Positions 1 through 9,513 of a DNA stretch of 64,000 nt are shown piece by piece. Position 1 is the first letter of the stretch; each line of letters opens with the position of its first letter. The notes under the pieces are model-generated. The model did no database searches. It was given only the letters and a program-made list of their open reading frames with translations, and was not told the origin of the DNA. The DNA comes from Wenzhouxiangella limi. Its GTDB lineage: Bacteria > Pseudomonadota > Gammaproteobacteria > Xanthomonadales > Wenzhouxiangellaceae. The DNA lies in NCBI RefSeq assembly GCF_010499265.1, contig NZ_JAAGSC010000039.1, positions 109,559-173,558 of the forward strand. The letters are read 5' to 3'. A program made the position numbers and the translations under genes.

Positions 1-43
1 CACCCCGCAACAGGCGCCCGAAAAACCTTCCACAAACCTGTCA

Positions 44-312
44 GATCGGGTGGTGGTGGACGCCCCGCCGCCGCAGACGGCAGCGGAAATCAGCAGGCAG
101 CCATCCGCCCGTCATCCGCAGCACCTGCCTTCAGCCGAAACCGGATCCCGCCCCGCGCCAGAGACCAGACCTAAAAGCGCCCAAAAGCCACCGCGCGATC
201 CGCGTCCACCCACATCGATGCCGCCGGAGGCGGCGGGGCGTCCACCACCACCCGATCCTTCTCCATCGCGCGGTGCCGACGGAGGCGACGGGGCGTCCGG
301 CAGCACCCGATC
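44..312. repeat. Inverted and direct repeats in the gene-free stretch upstream of flhA
   Basis: Positions 1-419 hold no convincing gene. A perfect 29-bp inverted repeat has arms at 44-72 and 229-257, separated by 156 bp. A third, imperfect copy of the right arm lies at 284-312 (about four mismatches), so the right side is also a tandem repeat with a period near 55 bp. The core reads GATCGGGTGGTGGTGGACG on the left arm. Related GATCGGGTGG sequence recurs at 43262-43272 and 43423-43433, so this is a dispersed family. The short reading frames here simply translate the repeat. Confidence 0.8.
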
Positions 313-362
313 CATCTCCGCCCTGACGAAACAACCGCTGAAATTTCAGCCACCTAAACCCG

Positions 363-378
363 TGGCCTGTTTTTTGCA
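363..378 (+). promoter_or_regulatory. Putative sigma-54 (RpoN) promoter of flhA
   Basis: TGGCCTGTTTTTTGCA matches the -24/-12 pattern TGGCACRNNNNTTGCW. The invariant GG and GC are spaced exactly and only the fifth and sixth bases differ. Initiation would fall near 390, about 30 bases before the flhA start. RpoN control of flhA is known in polar flagellates such as Pseudomonas. The site is seen in sequence only. Confidence 0.6.
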
Positions 379-419
379 GTTAACGGGCCGACCCGAACAG
401 CAACCCGGAACAGACTTCA

Positions 420-2501
420 ATGGACAGCACCAACCTGCCGGTGTTTATGCAGCGGATTTCGATCATCGGACTGGCGGCACCGCTGCTGGTTCTGGTCGTG
501 CTGGCGATGGTGGTCCTGCCGCTGCCACCGTTGATGCTGGACATGCTGTTCACCTTCAACATCAGCCTTTCCATCGCCGTCATACTCGGCGTGATCTACG
601 TCGCCCGGCCGCTGGAGTTCGGGGTCTTCCCGACCGTGCTGCTGGTCGCCACCCTGTTGCGCCTGGCGCTCAATATCGCCTCCACGCGCCTGGTCCTGCT
701 GGAAGGGCATACCGGGACCGATGCGGCCGGCAAGGTCATCGAGTCCTTCGGCCAGTTCGTGATCGGCGGCAACTACGCCGTCGGTATCGTGGTGTTCGCC
801 ATCCTGGTGGTGATCAACTTCGTCGTCGTGACCAAGGGTGCAACCCGGGTCTCGGAGGTCAGCGCACGCTTTACCCTGGACGCCATGCCCGGCAAGCAGA
901 TGGCGATCGATGCCGACATGAACGCCGGCGTCATCAGCCAGGACGAGGCCCGCCAGCGGCGCGAAGAGGTCCGCCAGGAAGGGGATTTTTACGGCGCCAT
1001 GGACGGTGCCTCGAAGTTCGTGCGCGGCGATGCCGTGGCCGGCATCATCATTCTGGTCATCAACCTGATCGGCGGGCTGCTGATCGGGATCTTCCAGCGC
1101 GACATGGCCTTTGCCGGCGCGGTCGAAGTGTATGCCTTGCTGACCGTGGGCGACGGCCTGGTGGCGCAGATCCCGTCGCTGCTGCTGTCGACCTCGGTGG
1201 CCATCATCGTTACCCGCATGTCGCGTTCGCAGGACATGGGCTCGGAGGTCATCACCCAGGTTTTCGGCGATCCGCGCGTGCTGGCACTGACCGCCATCCT
1301 GCTGGGCATGATGGGGATCGTGCCGGGCATGCCCAACATGGCTTTCCTGCTGCTGGCGGGGCTGTCGGGCGCGGCGGCCTGGTGGCAGTACACCCAGCGC
1401 CAGGCGGCCGAGCAGGCCGGAGAGGCCGAGGCGCAGAAACAGATCGAGGCCAAGCCTGAGGCGCCGCGCGAGCTGGGCTGGGACGACGTCTCGCAGACCG
1501 ACCCGGTGGGGCTGGAAGTCGGCTATCGGCTGGTGCCGCTGGTCGACAGCCGCCAGGGCGGCGAGCTGATGGCGCGGGTCAAGGGCGTGCGCAAGAAGCT
1601 CTCGCAGCAGCTGGGCTTTCTGATTCCGCCGGTCCACATCCGCGACAACCTCGAACTGCCGCCGACCAAGTACCGGATCACCGTGTTCGGCGTGCCTACC
1701 GCCGAGGCCGAAATTCATCCCGACCGCGAGCTGGCGATCAACCCCGGCGGGGTCAGCGGCCAGCTGCAGGGCATCGACACCACCGATCCGGCCTTCGGCA
1801 TGCCCGCGGTGTGGATCGAGCCGGGCAGCCGCGAACACGCCCAGACGCTGGGCTATACGGTGGCCGACTCGGCCACCGTGATCGCCACTCACATGAGCCA
1901 GATCATGCAAAAGCACGCCCACGAGCTGCTCGGTCACCAGGACGTCCAGCAGCTGCTCGACGTGCTGGCCAAGACCTCGCCCAAGCTGGTCGAGGAGCTG
2001 GTGCCCAAGACCCTGCCGCTGGCGACCGTGGCCCGGGTCTTGCAAAGCCTTTTGGCCGAGAAGGTGCCGATTCGCAACCTGCGCACGATTTGCCAGGCCC
2101 TGCTTGAGCACGGCGCGCGCACCCAGGATCCGGATGCGCTGCTGGCCGAGGTCCGGGTTGCGCTGGGTCGCCAGATCGTCCAGGAGATCAATGGCATGAA
2201 CGAACAGATGCCGGTCATCACGCTGGCCCCGGAGCTGGAACAGATGCTCCACGACCTGTCCCAGAAAGGCGGCGGCGGGGCGCTGGAACCGGGCCTGGCC
2301 GAGCGCATGCAGACATCGCTGCAGCGCACCACGCGCGAACAGGAAGCCCGCGGTGAGGCCGCCGTGCTGCTGGTGCCGCCGAGCATCCGCGGCATGCTGG
2401 CGCGCTTTGTGCGCCAGGCGGTCAGCGGCCTGCACGTGCTGGCCCACAACGAAATCCCCGACGACAAGCAGCTGCGGCTGGTCGGGTCGGTGGCGCGCTG
2501 A
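420..2501 (+). CDS. flhA: Flagellar type III export apparatus protein FlhA
   Basis: This inner-membrane protein forms the export gate of the flagellar type III secretion system, using the proton motive force and receiving substrates and chaperones on its cytoplasmic ring. It has 693 residues, the normal family length. About eight hydrophobic segments fill residues 15-330, and the FHIPEP-family signature (RLALNIASTRLVLLEG and following residues) lies near 80-120. A soluble cytoplasmic domain spans about 350-693. It is the first gene of the flagellar/chemotaxis run, behind a sigma-54-like promoter, with flhF 56 bp downstream. flhB, often the upstream neighbour, is not in the window. A long antisense frame over this gene is only a codon-bias shadow. 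Confidence 0.97.
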   Translation: MDSTNLPVFMQRISIIGLAAPLLVLVVLAMVVLPLPPLMLDMLFTFNISLSIAVILGVIYVARPLEFGVFPTVLLVATLLRLALNIASTRLVLLEGHTGTDAAGKVIESFGQFVIGGNYAVGIVVFAILVVINFVVVTKGATRVSEVSARFTLDAMPGKQMAIDADMNAGVISQDEARQRREEVRQEGDFYGAMDGASKFVRGDAVAGIIILVINLIGGLLIGIFQRDMAFAGAVEVYALLTVGDGLVAQIPSLLLSTSVAIIVTRMSRSQDMGSEVITQVFGDPRVLALTAILLGMMGIVPGMPNMAFLLLAGLSGAAAWWQYTQRQAAEQAGEAEAQKQIEAKPEAPRELGWDDVSQTDPVGLEVGYRLVPLVDSRQGGELMARVKGVRKKLSQQLGFLIPPVHIRDNLELPPTKYRITVFGVPTAEAEIHPDRELAINPGGVSGQLQGIDTTDPAFGMPAVWIEPGSREHAQTLGYTVADSATVIATHMSQIMQKHAHELLGHQDVQQLLDVLAKTSPKLVEELVPKTLPLATVARVLQSLLAEKVPIRNLRTICQALLEHGARTQDPDALLAEVRVALGRQIVQEINGMNEQMPVITLAPELEQMLHDLSQKGGGGALEPGLAERMQTSLQRTTREQEARGEAAVLLVPPSIRGMLARFVRQAVSGLHVLAHNEIPDDKQLRLVGSVAR

Positions 2502-2557
2502 TGTCGACGCGCAAGCGTCTGCCAGCCGCCGAATGAGCAACGAGGAAGCCGAGCGAT

Positions 2558-3892
2558 ATGAAAATCAAGCGATACATGGCACCGGACATGCGCCAGGCAC
2601 TGAAAATGGTCCGCAAGGAACAGGGTCCCGACGCGGTGATTCTTTCCAGCCGCCGGGTCAACGGCGGGCTGGAGCTGATCGCGGCGGTCGACTACGACGA
2701 AAGCCTGGTCGAGCAGGCGGTTCGCCACGGCCAGGACGAGGCGGCCGCCGCGCTGACGCGCGAACCGGGTCGTGCCGACAGCCCGAGTGAGGGTCACGGC
2801 GCGCCGGCGTCGGAGCGCGCTGAAGGCCGCTCGCCGGTCGATGACTTGCTCGAGGCCGAGGACGCCGGGGCAGCCGCCTCGTCGCAGGCGTCGCCAGCAC
2901 CCCGACCGCGACCGCAGGGACGCCGCAAGCCCGAGATCGTGTGGTCGCAGGAACCCACCCTGGTCAGCATGCGCGCCGAGATCAACGCCCTGCGCCGCAT
3001 TCTGGAAGGGCAGCTGTCGAGCCTGGCCTGGAACGACCTGGCCCGGCGCAGCCCGGCGCGGGCGGCGATCCTGCGCCAGCTGCTGCACCTGGGCCTGGCG
3101 CCCGAGCTTGCCCAGGAACTGGCCAACGGCCTGGAAGGCGAGGCTGACGACTTCGGCGTCGGCTGGCGCCAGGTGCTGGGCGAGCTGGCCCAGCGCCTGC
3201 CGGTCTGCGAGACCGAGCCGCTGGACACCGGCGGGGTGATCGCCCTGGTCGGCGCGACCGGCGTCGGCAAGACCACCACCATCGCCAAACTGGCCGCGCG
3301 TTACGCCCACCAGCACGGCCCGGAAAGCGTGGCCCTGATCAGCGCCGACGATTACCGCGTTGGCGCCCAGGAGCAGCTGTTCACCTACGGCCGAATGCTC
3401 AACATCCCGGTCTACGTGGCAACCACGGCCGCCCAGCTCACCGAGCGCATCGGCCGCCTGAGCCATGCCCGCCTGATTCTGCTCGACACCGCCGGGGTCG
3501 GGGCGCGCGATGCCCGCCTGGAGCGTTCGCTGGAATCGCTGGAAAGCGCCGGGCGGCCATTGCTACCCTATCTGGTCCTGGCCGCCAACTCGCAGCTGCC
3601 GGCGCTGGATGAGTCCGTGTCGGCCTTCAGCCGCCTGCCGCTGGCCGGTTGCGTGGTCACCAAGCTCGACGAAGCGGCCAGTCTGGGCGGTCTGTTGAGC
3701 GTTCTGGTCCGCCATCGCCTGCCGATCGCCTATAGTACGGATGGGCAGGAGGTGCCCGAGCATCTGCGCCGGGCGAGCGCGCGCAATCTCGTGCGCCGGG
3801 CGCACGAACTGACAAAACCGGAAGAAGACGAGATGGATGACGACGTGTTTGCCCAGCAGCTGGGCCGGAGCGCCGAGTATGCCTTTGGTTGA
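2558..3892 (+). CDS. flhF: Flagellar biosynthesis GTPase FlhF
   Basis: This SRP-type GTPase marks the cell pole where the flagellum is assembled. It has 444 residues. There is a short N-terminal B region, a low-complexity acidic/proline linker (about 60-125), an N domain (about 135-215), and a G domain with P-loop VGATGVGKTT at 231-240 and a DTAG motif near 308. The start at 2558 gives the usual MKIKRY opening, although the upstream GAGGAAGCC is only a moderate ribosome site. It lies 56 bp after flhA, and that gap contains a small GNRA-loop hairpin at 2506-2519. It overlaps flhG by 14 bp. The FlhF-FlhG pair is the standard switch for flagellar position and number in polar flagellates. Confidence 0.96.
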   Translation: MKIKRYMAPDMRQALKMVRKEQGPDAVILSSRRVNGGLELIAAVDYDESLVEQAVRHGQDEAAAALTREPGRADSPSEGHGAPASERAEGRSPVDDLLEAEDAGAAASSQASPAPRPRPQGRRKPEIVWSQEPTLVSMRAEINALRRILEGQLSSLAWNDLARRSPARAAILRQLLHLGLAPELAQELANGLEGEADDFGVGWRQVLGELAQRLPVCETEPLDTGGVIALVGATGVGKTTTIAKLAARYAHQHGPESVALISADDYRVGAQEQLFTYGRMLNIPVYVATTAAQLTERIGRLSHARLILLDTAGVGARDARLERSLESLESAGRPLLPYLVLAANSQLPALDESVSAFSRLPLAGCVVTKLDEAASLGGLLSVLVRHRLPIAYSTDGQEVPEHLRRASARNLVRRAHELTKPEEDEMDDDVFAQQLGRSAEYAFG

Positions 3893-4763
3893 GGGCGGTA
3901 ACCAGGCCGCCGGACTGGCCGCCCCGACGGGTCGCAGACCGGTCCAGGTGATCGCCGTGGCCAGCGGCAAGGGCGGGGTGGGCAAGACCAACGTCTCGGT
4001 CAACCTGGCCACGGTCCAGGCGCTGCGCGGGCGCAAGGTCTGGATGCTCGACGCCGACCTGGGCCTGGCCAACGTTGACGTGCTGCTGGGGCTGAACGTG
4101 CGGCGCAACCTGTCGCACGTGCTCGACGGCAGCTGCGAGCTGGCCGATATCGTCGTCGAAGGGCCGGGCGGCATGAAGATCGTGCCGGCCTCGTCGGGGG
4201 TCGCCCGCATGACCAACCTCGGCCCCGCCGAGTGCGGCGGCCTGATCCAGGCGTTTTCCGAAGTGGCTGATGATGTGGACTTGCTGGTGGTCGACACCGC
4301 CGCCGGCATCAGTACGTCGGTGACGATGTTCGCCCGGGCGGCGCACCACGCGCTGGTGGTGGTGTGCGATGAGCCGGCCTCGATCACCGACGCCTACGCC
4401 CTGATCAAGGTGCTGGTGCGCGATCACGGCATGCACCAGGTCCAGGTGCTGGCCAACATGGTCCGCAGTCCGGCCGAGGGCAAGGCGCTCTACAACAAGA
4501 TCGCGCGCGTCACCGACCGCTACCTGGACGTGAGCCTCAACTATGCCGGCTACGTCCCGTACGACGATTTTCTGCGCAAGGCCCTGCAGCGTCAGCAGCC
4601 GGTGGTGAGCGTGTACCCCGAGTCGCGTTCTTCGACCGCATTCAAGAAACTGGCCGATATGGCCGATACATGGAGTGTGCCTTCAGGTCCCGGCGGGCAC
4701 CTCGAGTTTTTCTTCGAGCGGGCGCTGGGCGGCGACGGAACGGCCGCGGAGGCGCGTCCGTGA
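3879..4763 (+). CDS. flhG: Flagellar number regulator FlhG (FleN), MinD-type ATPase
   Basis: This ParA/MinD-family ATPase limits flagellar number by acting on FlhF and, in Pseudomonas, on the sigma-54 activator FleQ. The deviant Walker A motif SGKGGVGKT lies at residues 29-37. The product is 294 residues, normal for FleN. I chose ATG 3879 over the upstream in-frame ATG at 3837 because GGAG sits 8 bases before it and the shorter protein fits the family; this leaves a 14-bp overlap with flhF. Its stop overlaps the GTG start of fliA, which suggests translational coupling. The C-terminal tail is glycine- and glutamate-rich. Confidence 0.94.
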   Translation: MPLVEGGNQAAGLAAPTGRRPVQVIAVASGKGGVGKTNVSVNLATVQALRGRKVWMLDADLGLANVDVLLGLNVRRNLSHVLDGSCELADIVVEGPGGMKIVPASSGVARMTNLGPAECGGLIQAFSEVADDVDLLVVDTAAGISTSVTMFARAAHHALVVVCDEPASITDAYALIKVLVRDHGMHQVQVLANMVRSPAEGKALYNKIARVTDRYLDVSLNYAGYVPYDDFLRKALQRQQPVVSVYPESRSSTAFKKLADMADTWSVPSGPGGHLEFFFERALGGDGTAAEARP

Positions 4764-5479
4764 ACCTGTCGGCTGAATACCAGGCGGTCGGGCACCTGTC
4801 GCAGGACAGCCTGGTGCGCCGGTATTCATCGCTGGTCCGCCGGGTGGCGTATCACCTGGCCGGCCGCTTGCCCGACAGCGTCGACGTCGACGACCTGATC
4901 CAGGCCGGTATGCTGGGCCTGATCGAGGCCGCCGGCAAATACAGGGGAGAACAGGGTGCCAGCTTCGAGACCTACGCCAGCATCCGGATGCGCGGTGCCA
5001 TGCTCGACGAGCTGCGCCGCACCGACTGGGTGCCGCGTTCGGTCCATCGCAGCGTGCGCGAAATGGTCGAGGCGGTGCAGCGGGCCGAAACGCGGCTGGG
5101 CCGGCACGCCACCGACACCGAGATCGCGGCCGAGCTGGGCGTATCGCTGGAGCGCTACCACGAGATCGCGCGCGAGGCGGTCAGCTGCCGGATGTTCAGC
5201 ACCGAGGAGCTGGCGCCGTCGCCCGACAGCGGTTTGCTCTCTTCCAGCCAGGCCGGACCCGAAGAAGGGCTGGCCCAACGGAAGACGCAGGATGCGCTGG
5301 CCGGGGCGATCACCCAGTTGCCCGAGCGCGAGGCGCTGGTCATGAGTCTGTATTACTCCGACGAGCTCAACATGCGCGAAATCGGCGAAGTCCTCGGGGT
5401 CAGCGAGTCGCGGGTCTGCCAATTGCATGGTCAGGCCCTGGCGCGTTTGCGGGCCCGTCTGGTCGAGTGGCGCCAGTGA
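4760..5479 (+). CDS. fliA: Flagellar sigma factor FliA (sigma-28)
   Basis: This RNA polymerase sigma factor transcribes late flagellar, motor and chemotaxis genes. The product is 239 residues, the usual FliA length, with region 2 ([16 protein letters not shown]), region 3 and a C-terminal region 4 helix-turn-helix ([19 protein letters not shown]). The reading frame extends further upstream, but the GTG at 4760 has GGAGG at 4748-4752 and overlaps the flhG stop, so it is the likely start. The anti-sigma factor FlgM is not in the window. Confidence 0.95.
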   Translation: MNLSAEYQAVGHLSQDSLVRRYSSLVRRVAYHLAGRLPDSVDVDDLIQAGMLGLIEAAGKYRGEQGASFETYASIRMRGAMLDELRRTDWVPRSVHRSVREMVEAVQRAETRLGRHATDTEIAAELGVSLERYHEIAREAVSCRMFSTEELAPSPDSGLLSSSQAGPEEGLAQRKTQDALAGAITQLPEREALVMSLYYSDELNMREIGEVLGVSESRVCQLHGQALARLRARLVEWRQ

Positions 5480-5522
5480 TGGCAAGCGACCGGCAATCAA
5501 TGAATACGGAGGCTTGAAGGTT

Positions 5523-5915
5523 TTGGACAAGAATATGCAGATTCTGGTGGTCGACGACTTCTCGACCATGCGCAGAATTGTCAAGAACGTGCTCCGCGAA
5601 CTGGGCTTCAACAACATCAAGGAAGCCGACGACGGGGCGCCCGCGCTGCAGATCCTGAAGTCGAGCAAGATCGACTTTGTCGTCACCGACTGGAACATGC
5701 CGGGCATGGACGGGCTGAGTCTTTTGAAGGCCATCCGCGCCGACGAAAAACTCAAAAGCATCCCGGTGCTGATGGTGACCGCCGAGGCCAAGCGCGAGCA
5801 GATCATCGAGGCCGCGCAGTCCGGGGTCAACGGTTACGTGGTCAAGCCGTTTACCGCCCAGACGCTGAAAGTGAAGATGGAAAAGGTCTTTGAGCGCATC
5901 GAGGCGTCGAAGTGA
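5523..5915 (+). CDS. cheY: Chemotaxis response regulator CheY
   Basis: This single-domain receiver binds the flagellar switch when phosphorylated by CheA. Key residues are the DD pair at 11-12, phospho-acceptor Asp56 in [10 protein letters not shown], and the lysine of VVKPFT. The sequence closely matches enterobacterial and pseudomonad CheY ([14 protein letters not shown]). I prefer TTG 5523 because GGAGG at 5508-5512 lies 10 bases upstream; ATG 5535 would give a 126-residue form starting MQILVVDD. cheZ follows after 33 bp. A weak sigma-54-like match (TGGCAAGCGACCGGCA, 5480-5495) precedes it. Confidence 0.94.
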   Translation: MDKNMQILVVDDFSTMRRIVKNVLRELGFNNIKEADDGAPALQILKSSKIDFVVTDWNMPGMDGLSLLKAIRADEKLKSIPVLMVTAEAKREQIIEAAQSGVNGYVVKPFTAQTLKVKMEKVFERIEASK

Positions 5916-5948
5916 CCGGCCTTGCAAAAGAACTTCGGGGAGCACAGC

Positions 5949-6653
5949 ATGACTGACAGCAATACGTCCATCGACGACTACATTCCAGCCCTGGAGCGCC
6001 TGCTTAAAACCGCACGCGGCGGCGACGAGGAACGCTTTCTGGCCCAGCTCGACGACCTGACGTCGCTGCGTGAACGGGCCATGTTCCAGGATATTGGCCG
6101 CCTGACCCGGCAGCTGCACGAATCGCTGACCAACTTCCAGCTCGATTCGCGGGTGGCCAGCCTGGCGACCTCCGATTTCCCGGACGCCCGGGATCGCCTC
6201 GACCGGGTCATCGAGATGACCGAGCAGTCCGCCCACCGGACCATGGACCTGGTCGAGGAGGCCGTGCCCGTGGTCGAGCAGATACTGACCGGCGCCGACC
6301 AGGTCGAAAGCCGCTGGGCAGCCCTTGATGCCGGCGACCAGGTCAACGAAGCGCTGGTCGCCCGGACGCGCCAGTTCGTCGGCCAGGTCGCCGACCAGGC
6401 GCTGACCCTGCGCAAGACCTTCTCGGACGTGCTGATCGCGCAGAACTTTCAGGACCTGTCGGGCCAGATCATTCGCGACATCATCGGCCTGGTCAAGGAA
6501 GTCGAGGACACGCTGGTCAACATGATCCGCATTTCCGGACGCTCTGCCGACCTGGTCGAGCAGCAGGCCGATGCCCGCCGCCGGCGCGAGGACAGCGATC
6601 GCGCCCGTAACCAGGACGATGTGGACGACATCCTCTCGAGCCTGGGGTTCTGA
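5949..6653 (+). CDS. cheZ: CheY-P phosphatase CheZ
   Basis: CheZ dephosphorylates CheY-P and ends the motor signal. The 234-residue protein carries the catalytic helix motif QNFQDLSGQI, with Gln173 the catalytic glutamine and Asp169 its partner. The C-terminal CheY-docking peptide is DDILSSLGF. I chose ATG 5949 (MTDSNTS) because GGGGAG lies just upstream; an in-frame ATG at 5922 is less likely. It sits between cheY and cheA as in pseudomonads and vibrios. Confidence 0.95.
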   Translation: MTDSNTSIDDYIPALERLLKTARGGDEERFLAQLDDLTSLRERAMFQDIGRLTRQLHESLTNFQLDSRVASLATSDFPDARDRLDRVIEMTEQSAHRTMDLVEEAVPVVEQILTGADQVESRWAALDAGDQVNEALVARTRQFVGQVADQALTLRKTFSDVLIAQNFQDLSGQIIRDIIGLVKEVEDTLVNMIRISGRSADLVEQQADARRRREDSDRARNQDDVDDILSSLGF

Positions 6654-6668
6654 TCCGGAGTCCGTGTC

Positions 6669-8744
6669 ATGAGTTTCCAACTCGACGACAGCATCCTGGA
6701 AGACTTCATTGCCGAGGCCGGCGAGCTGGTCGACGGGTTGGGTGAAGAGCTGGTCCAGCTTGAGCAGCAGCCGGACGACCCGGCCCTGCTCAACAGCATC
6801 TTCCGGGCCTTTCATACCGTCAAGGGCGGCGCCGGTTTCCTCAACCTGGGCTCGCTGGTCGAGACCTGTCACTCGGCCGAAAACGTTTTTGATGCCCTGC
6901 GTCGCGGTGACCTGGAGCTCAATGCCGACATCATGGACGCGGTGCTGCAGGCGCTGGACGTGGTCACCGACAACATGGACAGTCTGCGCGCCGGCGAGGA
7001 GCTGGCGCCGCCGGCGCCGGAACTGATCCAGACGCTGCGTGGATTCGTCTCCGGGCCGCAAACCGAGCCTGCAACCGAGCCGCCGCCTCCTGCCGAACAC
7101 AAGCCGGTTGAAGAGAAGCCGGCCGAACCCGCGGCGCTGGATCCGGCCGACCAGGCTTTCGAGGCCATGCTGGCCGAAGCCCAGGGGGACGGTGCCGGGA
7201 GCGAGGGCGCCGACAGCGACGATTCCGACCTGATTACCGACGACGAGTTCGAAGCCCTGCTTGATCAACTCGAGGGCAAGACGCCGGAGGCCACGCCGGC
7301 GCCGACTGCAGCGCCGGCCGCGGCGGCGCCGGCCGAGCCGGCCTCCGACGAGATCACCGACGACGAGTTCGAGGCCCTGCTCGACGACCTGCACGGCCAG
7401 GGCAAGGCGCCGACGCCGCAGGACGGGGCCGAGGCCGCGCCCGCGGCGGCCCCGGCCGAACCGCCGCCGCCCGCGGCAACGGCTGCCCCCGAAAAACCGG
7501 CGGCGCCGCCAGAGCCGGCCGCGGCGCCGGCCGGCAACAAGGCCGATGCGGCCGTGGCGCGGGCGGTCAAGAAGGCCGCCGCACCCCAGGAGACCAGCGT
7601 GCGCGTCGACGTCTCGCGCCTGGATGCGGTGATGAATCTGGTCGGCGAGCTGGTTCTGGTTCGCAATCGCCTGGTCAATCTCGGTGCTTCGCTGCACAAC
7701 GAAGAACTGCAGAAAGCCGTGGCCAACCTCGACCTGGTCACCGGCGATCTCCAGATGGGGGTCATGCAGACCCGGATGCAGCCCATCCGCAAGGTCTTTT
7801 CGCGTTTCCCGCGCCTGACCCGGGACCTGGCCCGCACGCTCAATAAAGAGATCAACCTCGAGATGCGCGGCGAGGAAACCGACCTCGACAAGAACCTGGT
7901 CGAGGCCCTGGCCGATCCGCTGATCCACCTGGTGCGCAACTCGCTCGACCACGGCATCGAGATGCCCGACGAGCGCGAAGCCGCCGGCAAGCCGCGCGCC
8001 GGCACGGTCGAACTGGCCGCCGAGCAGCAGGGCGACCATATCGTCATCACCATCGGTGACGACGGCGCCGGCATCGACGCCGACCGCCTGCGCGACAAGG
8101 CGGTCAAGAAAGGCCAGGTGTCGGAAGAGGCCGCAGCCAAGATGACCCGGCAGGAGTGTTTTGCGCTGATGTTCGCTCCCGGGCTTTCGACCTGCGACAA
8201 GGTCTCGGAGGTCTCGGGGCGCGGGGTCGGCATGGACGTGGTCAAGACGCGCATGGCCGAACTCAACGGGGTCATCGACATCGATTCAGAGCCAGGGGTG
8301 GGGACCACCATCCAGGTTCGCGTCCCGCTGACGCTGGCCATCCTGCCGACCCTGATGGTTCGGCTGCGCCAGCGCATCTTTGCCTTTCCGCTGACCCACG
8401 TCGTCGAGGTGTTTTTTCTCGACCGCTCGCGGGTGCGCCGGGTCGAGGGGCGCGAGGTCATCATGGTGCGCGGCAAGCCACTGCCGCTGGTGTTTCTGCA
8501 TCGCCATCTGCTGCGCGGGGTCAGCGAGCCGGAAGGCGTGGGCTATGTCGTCGTCCTGCAGATCGGCAACGAAAAGATGGGGTTTGTCACCGACGACGTG
8601 CTCGGTCAGGAAGAAGTGGTGATCAAGCCGCTGGGCGCGCTGCTGCACGGCATCCGCGGCTTTGCCGGGGCAACCATTACCGGTGACGGCAAGATTGCCC
8701 TGATCATCGACGTCAACGGCCTGCTGCGCTCGGTCGGGGGCTGA
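6669..8744 (+). CDS. cheA: Chemotaxis histidine kinase CheA (first copy, flagellar array)
   Basis: CheA is the kinase core of the chemoreceptor array and phosphorylates CheY and CheB. In order: an Hpt domain with His49 in FHTVKGGAGF; a long Pro/Ala/Glu-rich linker (about 115-300); dimerisation; HATPase (N box VRNSLDHG, then DDGAGID and GRGVGMDVV); and a C-terminal CheW-like domain. The total is 691 residues. The linker carries two copies of ITDDEFEALLDxL (about 189-201 and 229-241). In Vibrio the equivalent CheA linker region binds ParP, and a parC-parP pair lies downstream here. No cheB follows directly, unlike in Pseudomonas, where cheB sits between cheA and motC. Confidence 0.96.
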   Translation: MSFQLDDSILEDFIAEAGELVDGLGEELVQLEQQPDDPALLNSIFRAFHTVKGGAGFLNLGSLVETCHSAENVFDALRRGDLELNADIMDAVLQALDVVTDNMDSLRAGEELAPPAPELIQTLRGFVSGPQTEPATEPPPPAEHKPVEEKPAEPAALDPADQAFEAMLAEAQGDGAGSEGADSDDSDLITDDEFEALLDQLEGKTPEATPAPTAAPAAAAPAEPASDEITDDEFEALLDDLHGQGKAPTPQDGAEAAPAAAPAEPPPPAATAAPEKPAAPPEPAAAPAGNKADAAVARAVKKAAAPQETSVRVDVSRLDAVMNLVGELVLVRNRLVNLGASLHNEELQKAVANLDLVTGDLQMGVMQTRMQPIRKVFSRFPRLTRDLARTLNKEINLEMRGEETDLDKNLVEALADPLIHLVRNSLDHGIEMPDEREAAGKPRAGTVELAAEQQGDHIVITIGDDGAGIDADRLRDKAVKKGQVSEEAAAKMTRQECFALMFAPGLSTCDKVSEVSGRGVGMDVVKTRMAELNGVIDIDSEPGVGTTIQVRVPLTLAILPTLMVRLRQRIFAFPLTHVVEVFFLDRSRVRRVEGREVIMVRGKPLPLVFLHRHLLRGVSEPEGVGYVVVLQIGNEKMGFVTDDVLGQEEVVIKPLGALLHGIRGFAGATITGDGKIALIIDVNGLLRSVGG

Positions 8745-8758
8745 GCCGGGACCGTCCC

Positions 8759-9499
8759 ATGGATGTGCTCAGCATCATCGGCTTTCTGCTGGCCTCGATC
8801 GCGCTGATCGGCGGCAGCATGGCCAAGGGCAGCGGGCTGGTCGCGCTGCTCGATTCGGCCGCTTTTCTGATCGTCATCTTCGGCACCGCCGCGGCCGGGC
8901 TGGTGCACACGCCGATGAGCACCATGAAGCACGCCCTGGGTATTTTCGTATGGGTGTTCGTGCCACCGCGCATCGAGGCCGAAGCCATGGTCGAAAAGCT
9001 GCTCCAGTGGAGCCAGGTGGCCCGCCGCCAGGGCCTGCTGGGGCTGGAAGCGCAGGTCGAGGACGAGACCGATCCGTTTATCCAGAAAGCCCTGCAGTTG
9101 CTGGTCGACGGCGGTGAACCGGACGTGATCCAGGACATCATGGAAGTCGAACTGGATACCCGCGAAGAAAAAGACCTGAACGCGGCCAGGGTGTTCGAGT
9201 CTTTCGGAATTTACGCCCCCACGCTGGGCATCATCGGCGCCGTCATGGGTCTGATGTCGGTGATGCAGAATCTGGCCGATCCGTCCAAGCTGGGTCCCGG
9301 CATCTCGGCCGCCTTCGTGGCCACTATTTACGGCATCGCCTCGGCCAACCTGTTCTTCCTGCCGGTGGCCGGCAAGCTCAAAAGCGTGATCAAGGACCAG
9401 ACCCGGATGCATGCGCTCATCGTTGAAGGGGTGGTGTCGATCGCGCGCGGGGAAAATCCGCGCAATATCGAAACCAAGCTGCGCGGCTTTCTGGCCTGA
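8759..9499 (+). CDS. motC: Flagellar stator protein MotC (MotA/PomA family)
   Basis: This is the inner-membrane proton- or sodium-channel subunit of the flagellar stator, partner of MotD. It has 246 residues. Two N-terminal hydrophobic segments, a cytoplasmic charged loop (about 65-150), and two C-terminal segments (APTLGIIGAVMGLMSVMQ and GISAAFVATIYGIASAN) match the MotA_ExbB fold. The position between cheA and motD matches the MotCD stator of Pseudomonas rather than the separate motAB pair. Ion specificity cannot be read with confidence. Confidence 0.93.
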   Translation: MDVLSIIGFLLASIALIGGSMAKGSGLVALLDSAAFLIVIFGTAAAGLVHTPMSTMKHALGIFVWVFVPPRIEAEAMVEKLLQWSQVARRQGLLGLEAQVEDETDPFIQKALQLLVDGGEPDVIQDIMEVELDTREEKDLNAARVFESFGIYAPTLGIIGAVMGLMSVMQNLADPSKLGPGISAAFVATIYGIASANLFFLPVAGKLKSVIKDQTRMHALIVEGVVSIARGENPRNIETKLRGFLA

Positions 9500-9513
9500 T
9501 CGGGGAATGGGCG

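Noticed and set aside
50-1459. 469-codon plus-strand frame starting in the repeat region
   Set aside because: It begins inside the repeats and then runs out of frame through flhA; the sequence is low complexity with no domain.
417-2540. 707-codon antisense frame over flhA
   Set aside because: It mirrors codon positions of flhA, is rich in His/Gln/Arg/Asp as expected from reverse-strand reading of GC-rich genes, and resembles no family.
5400-8039. 879-codon antisense frame across cheY, cheZ and cheA
   Set aside because: It spans three well-supported genes on the other strand, and its long Arg/Gly-rich stretch is just the reverse of the CheA proline/alanine linker.
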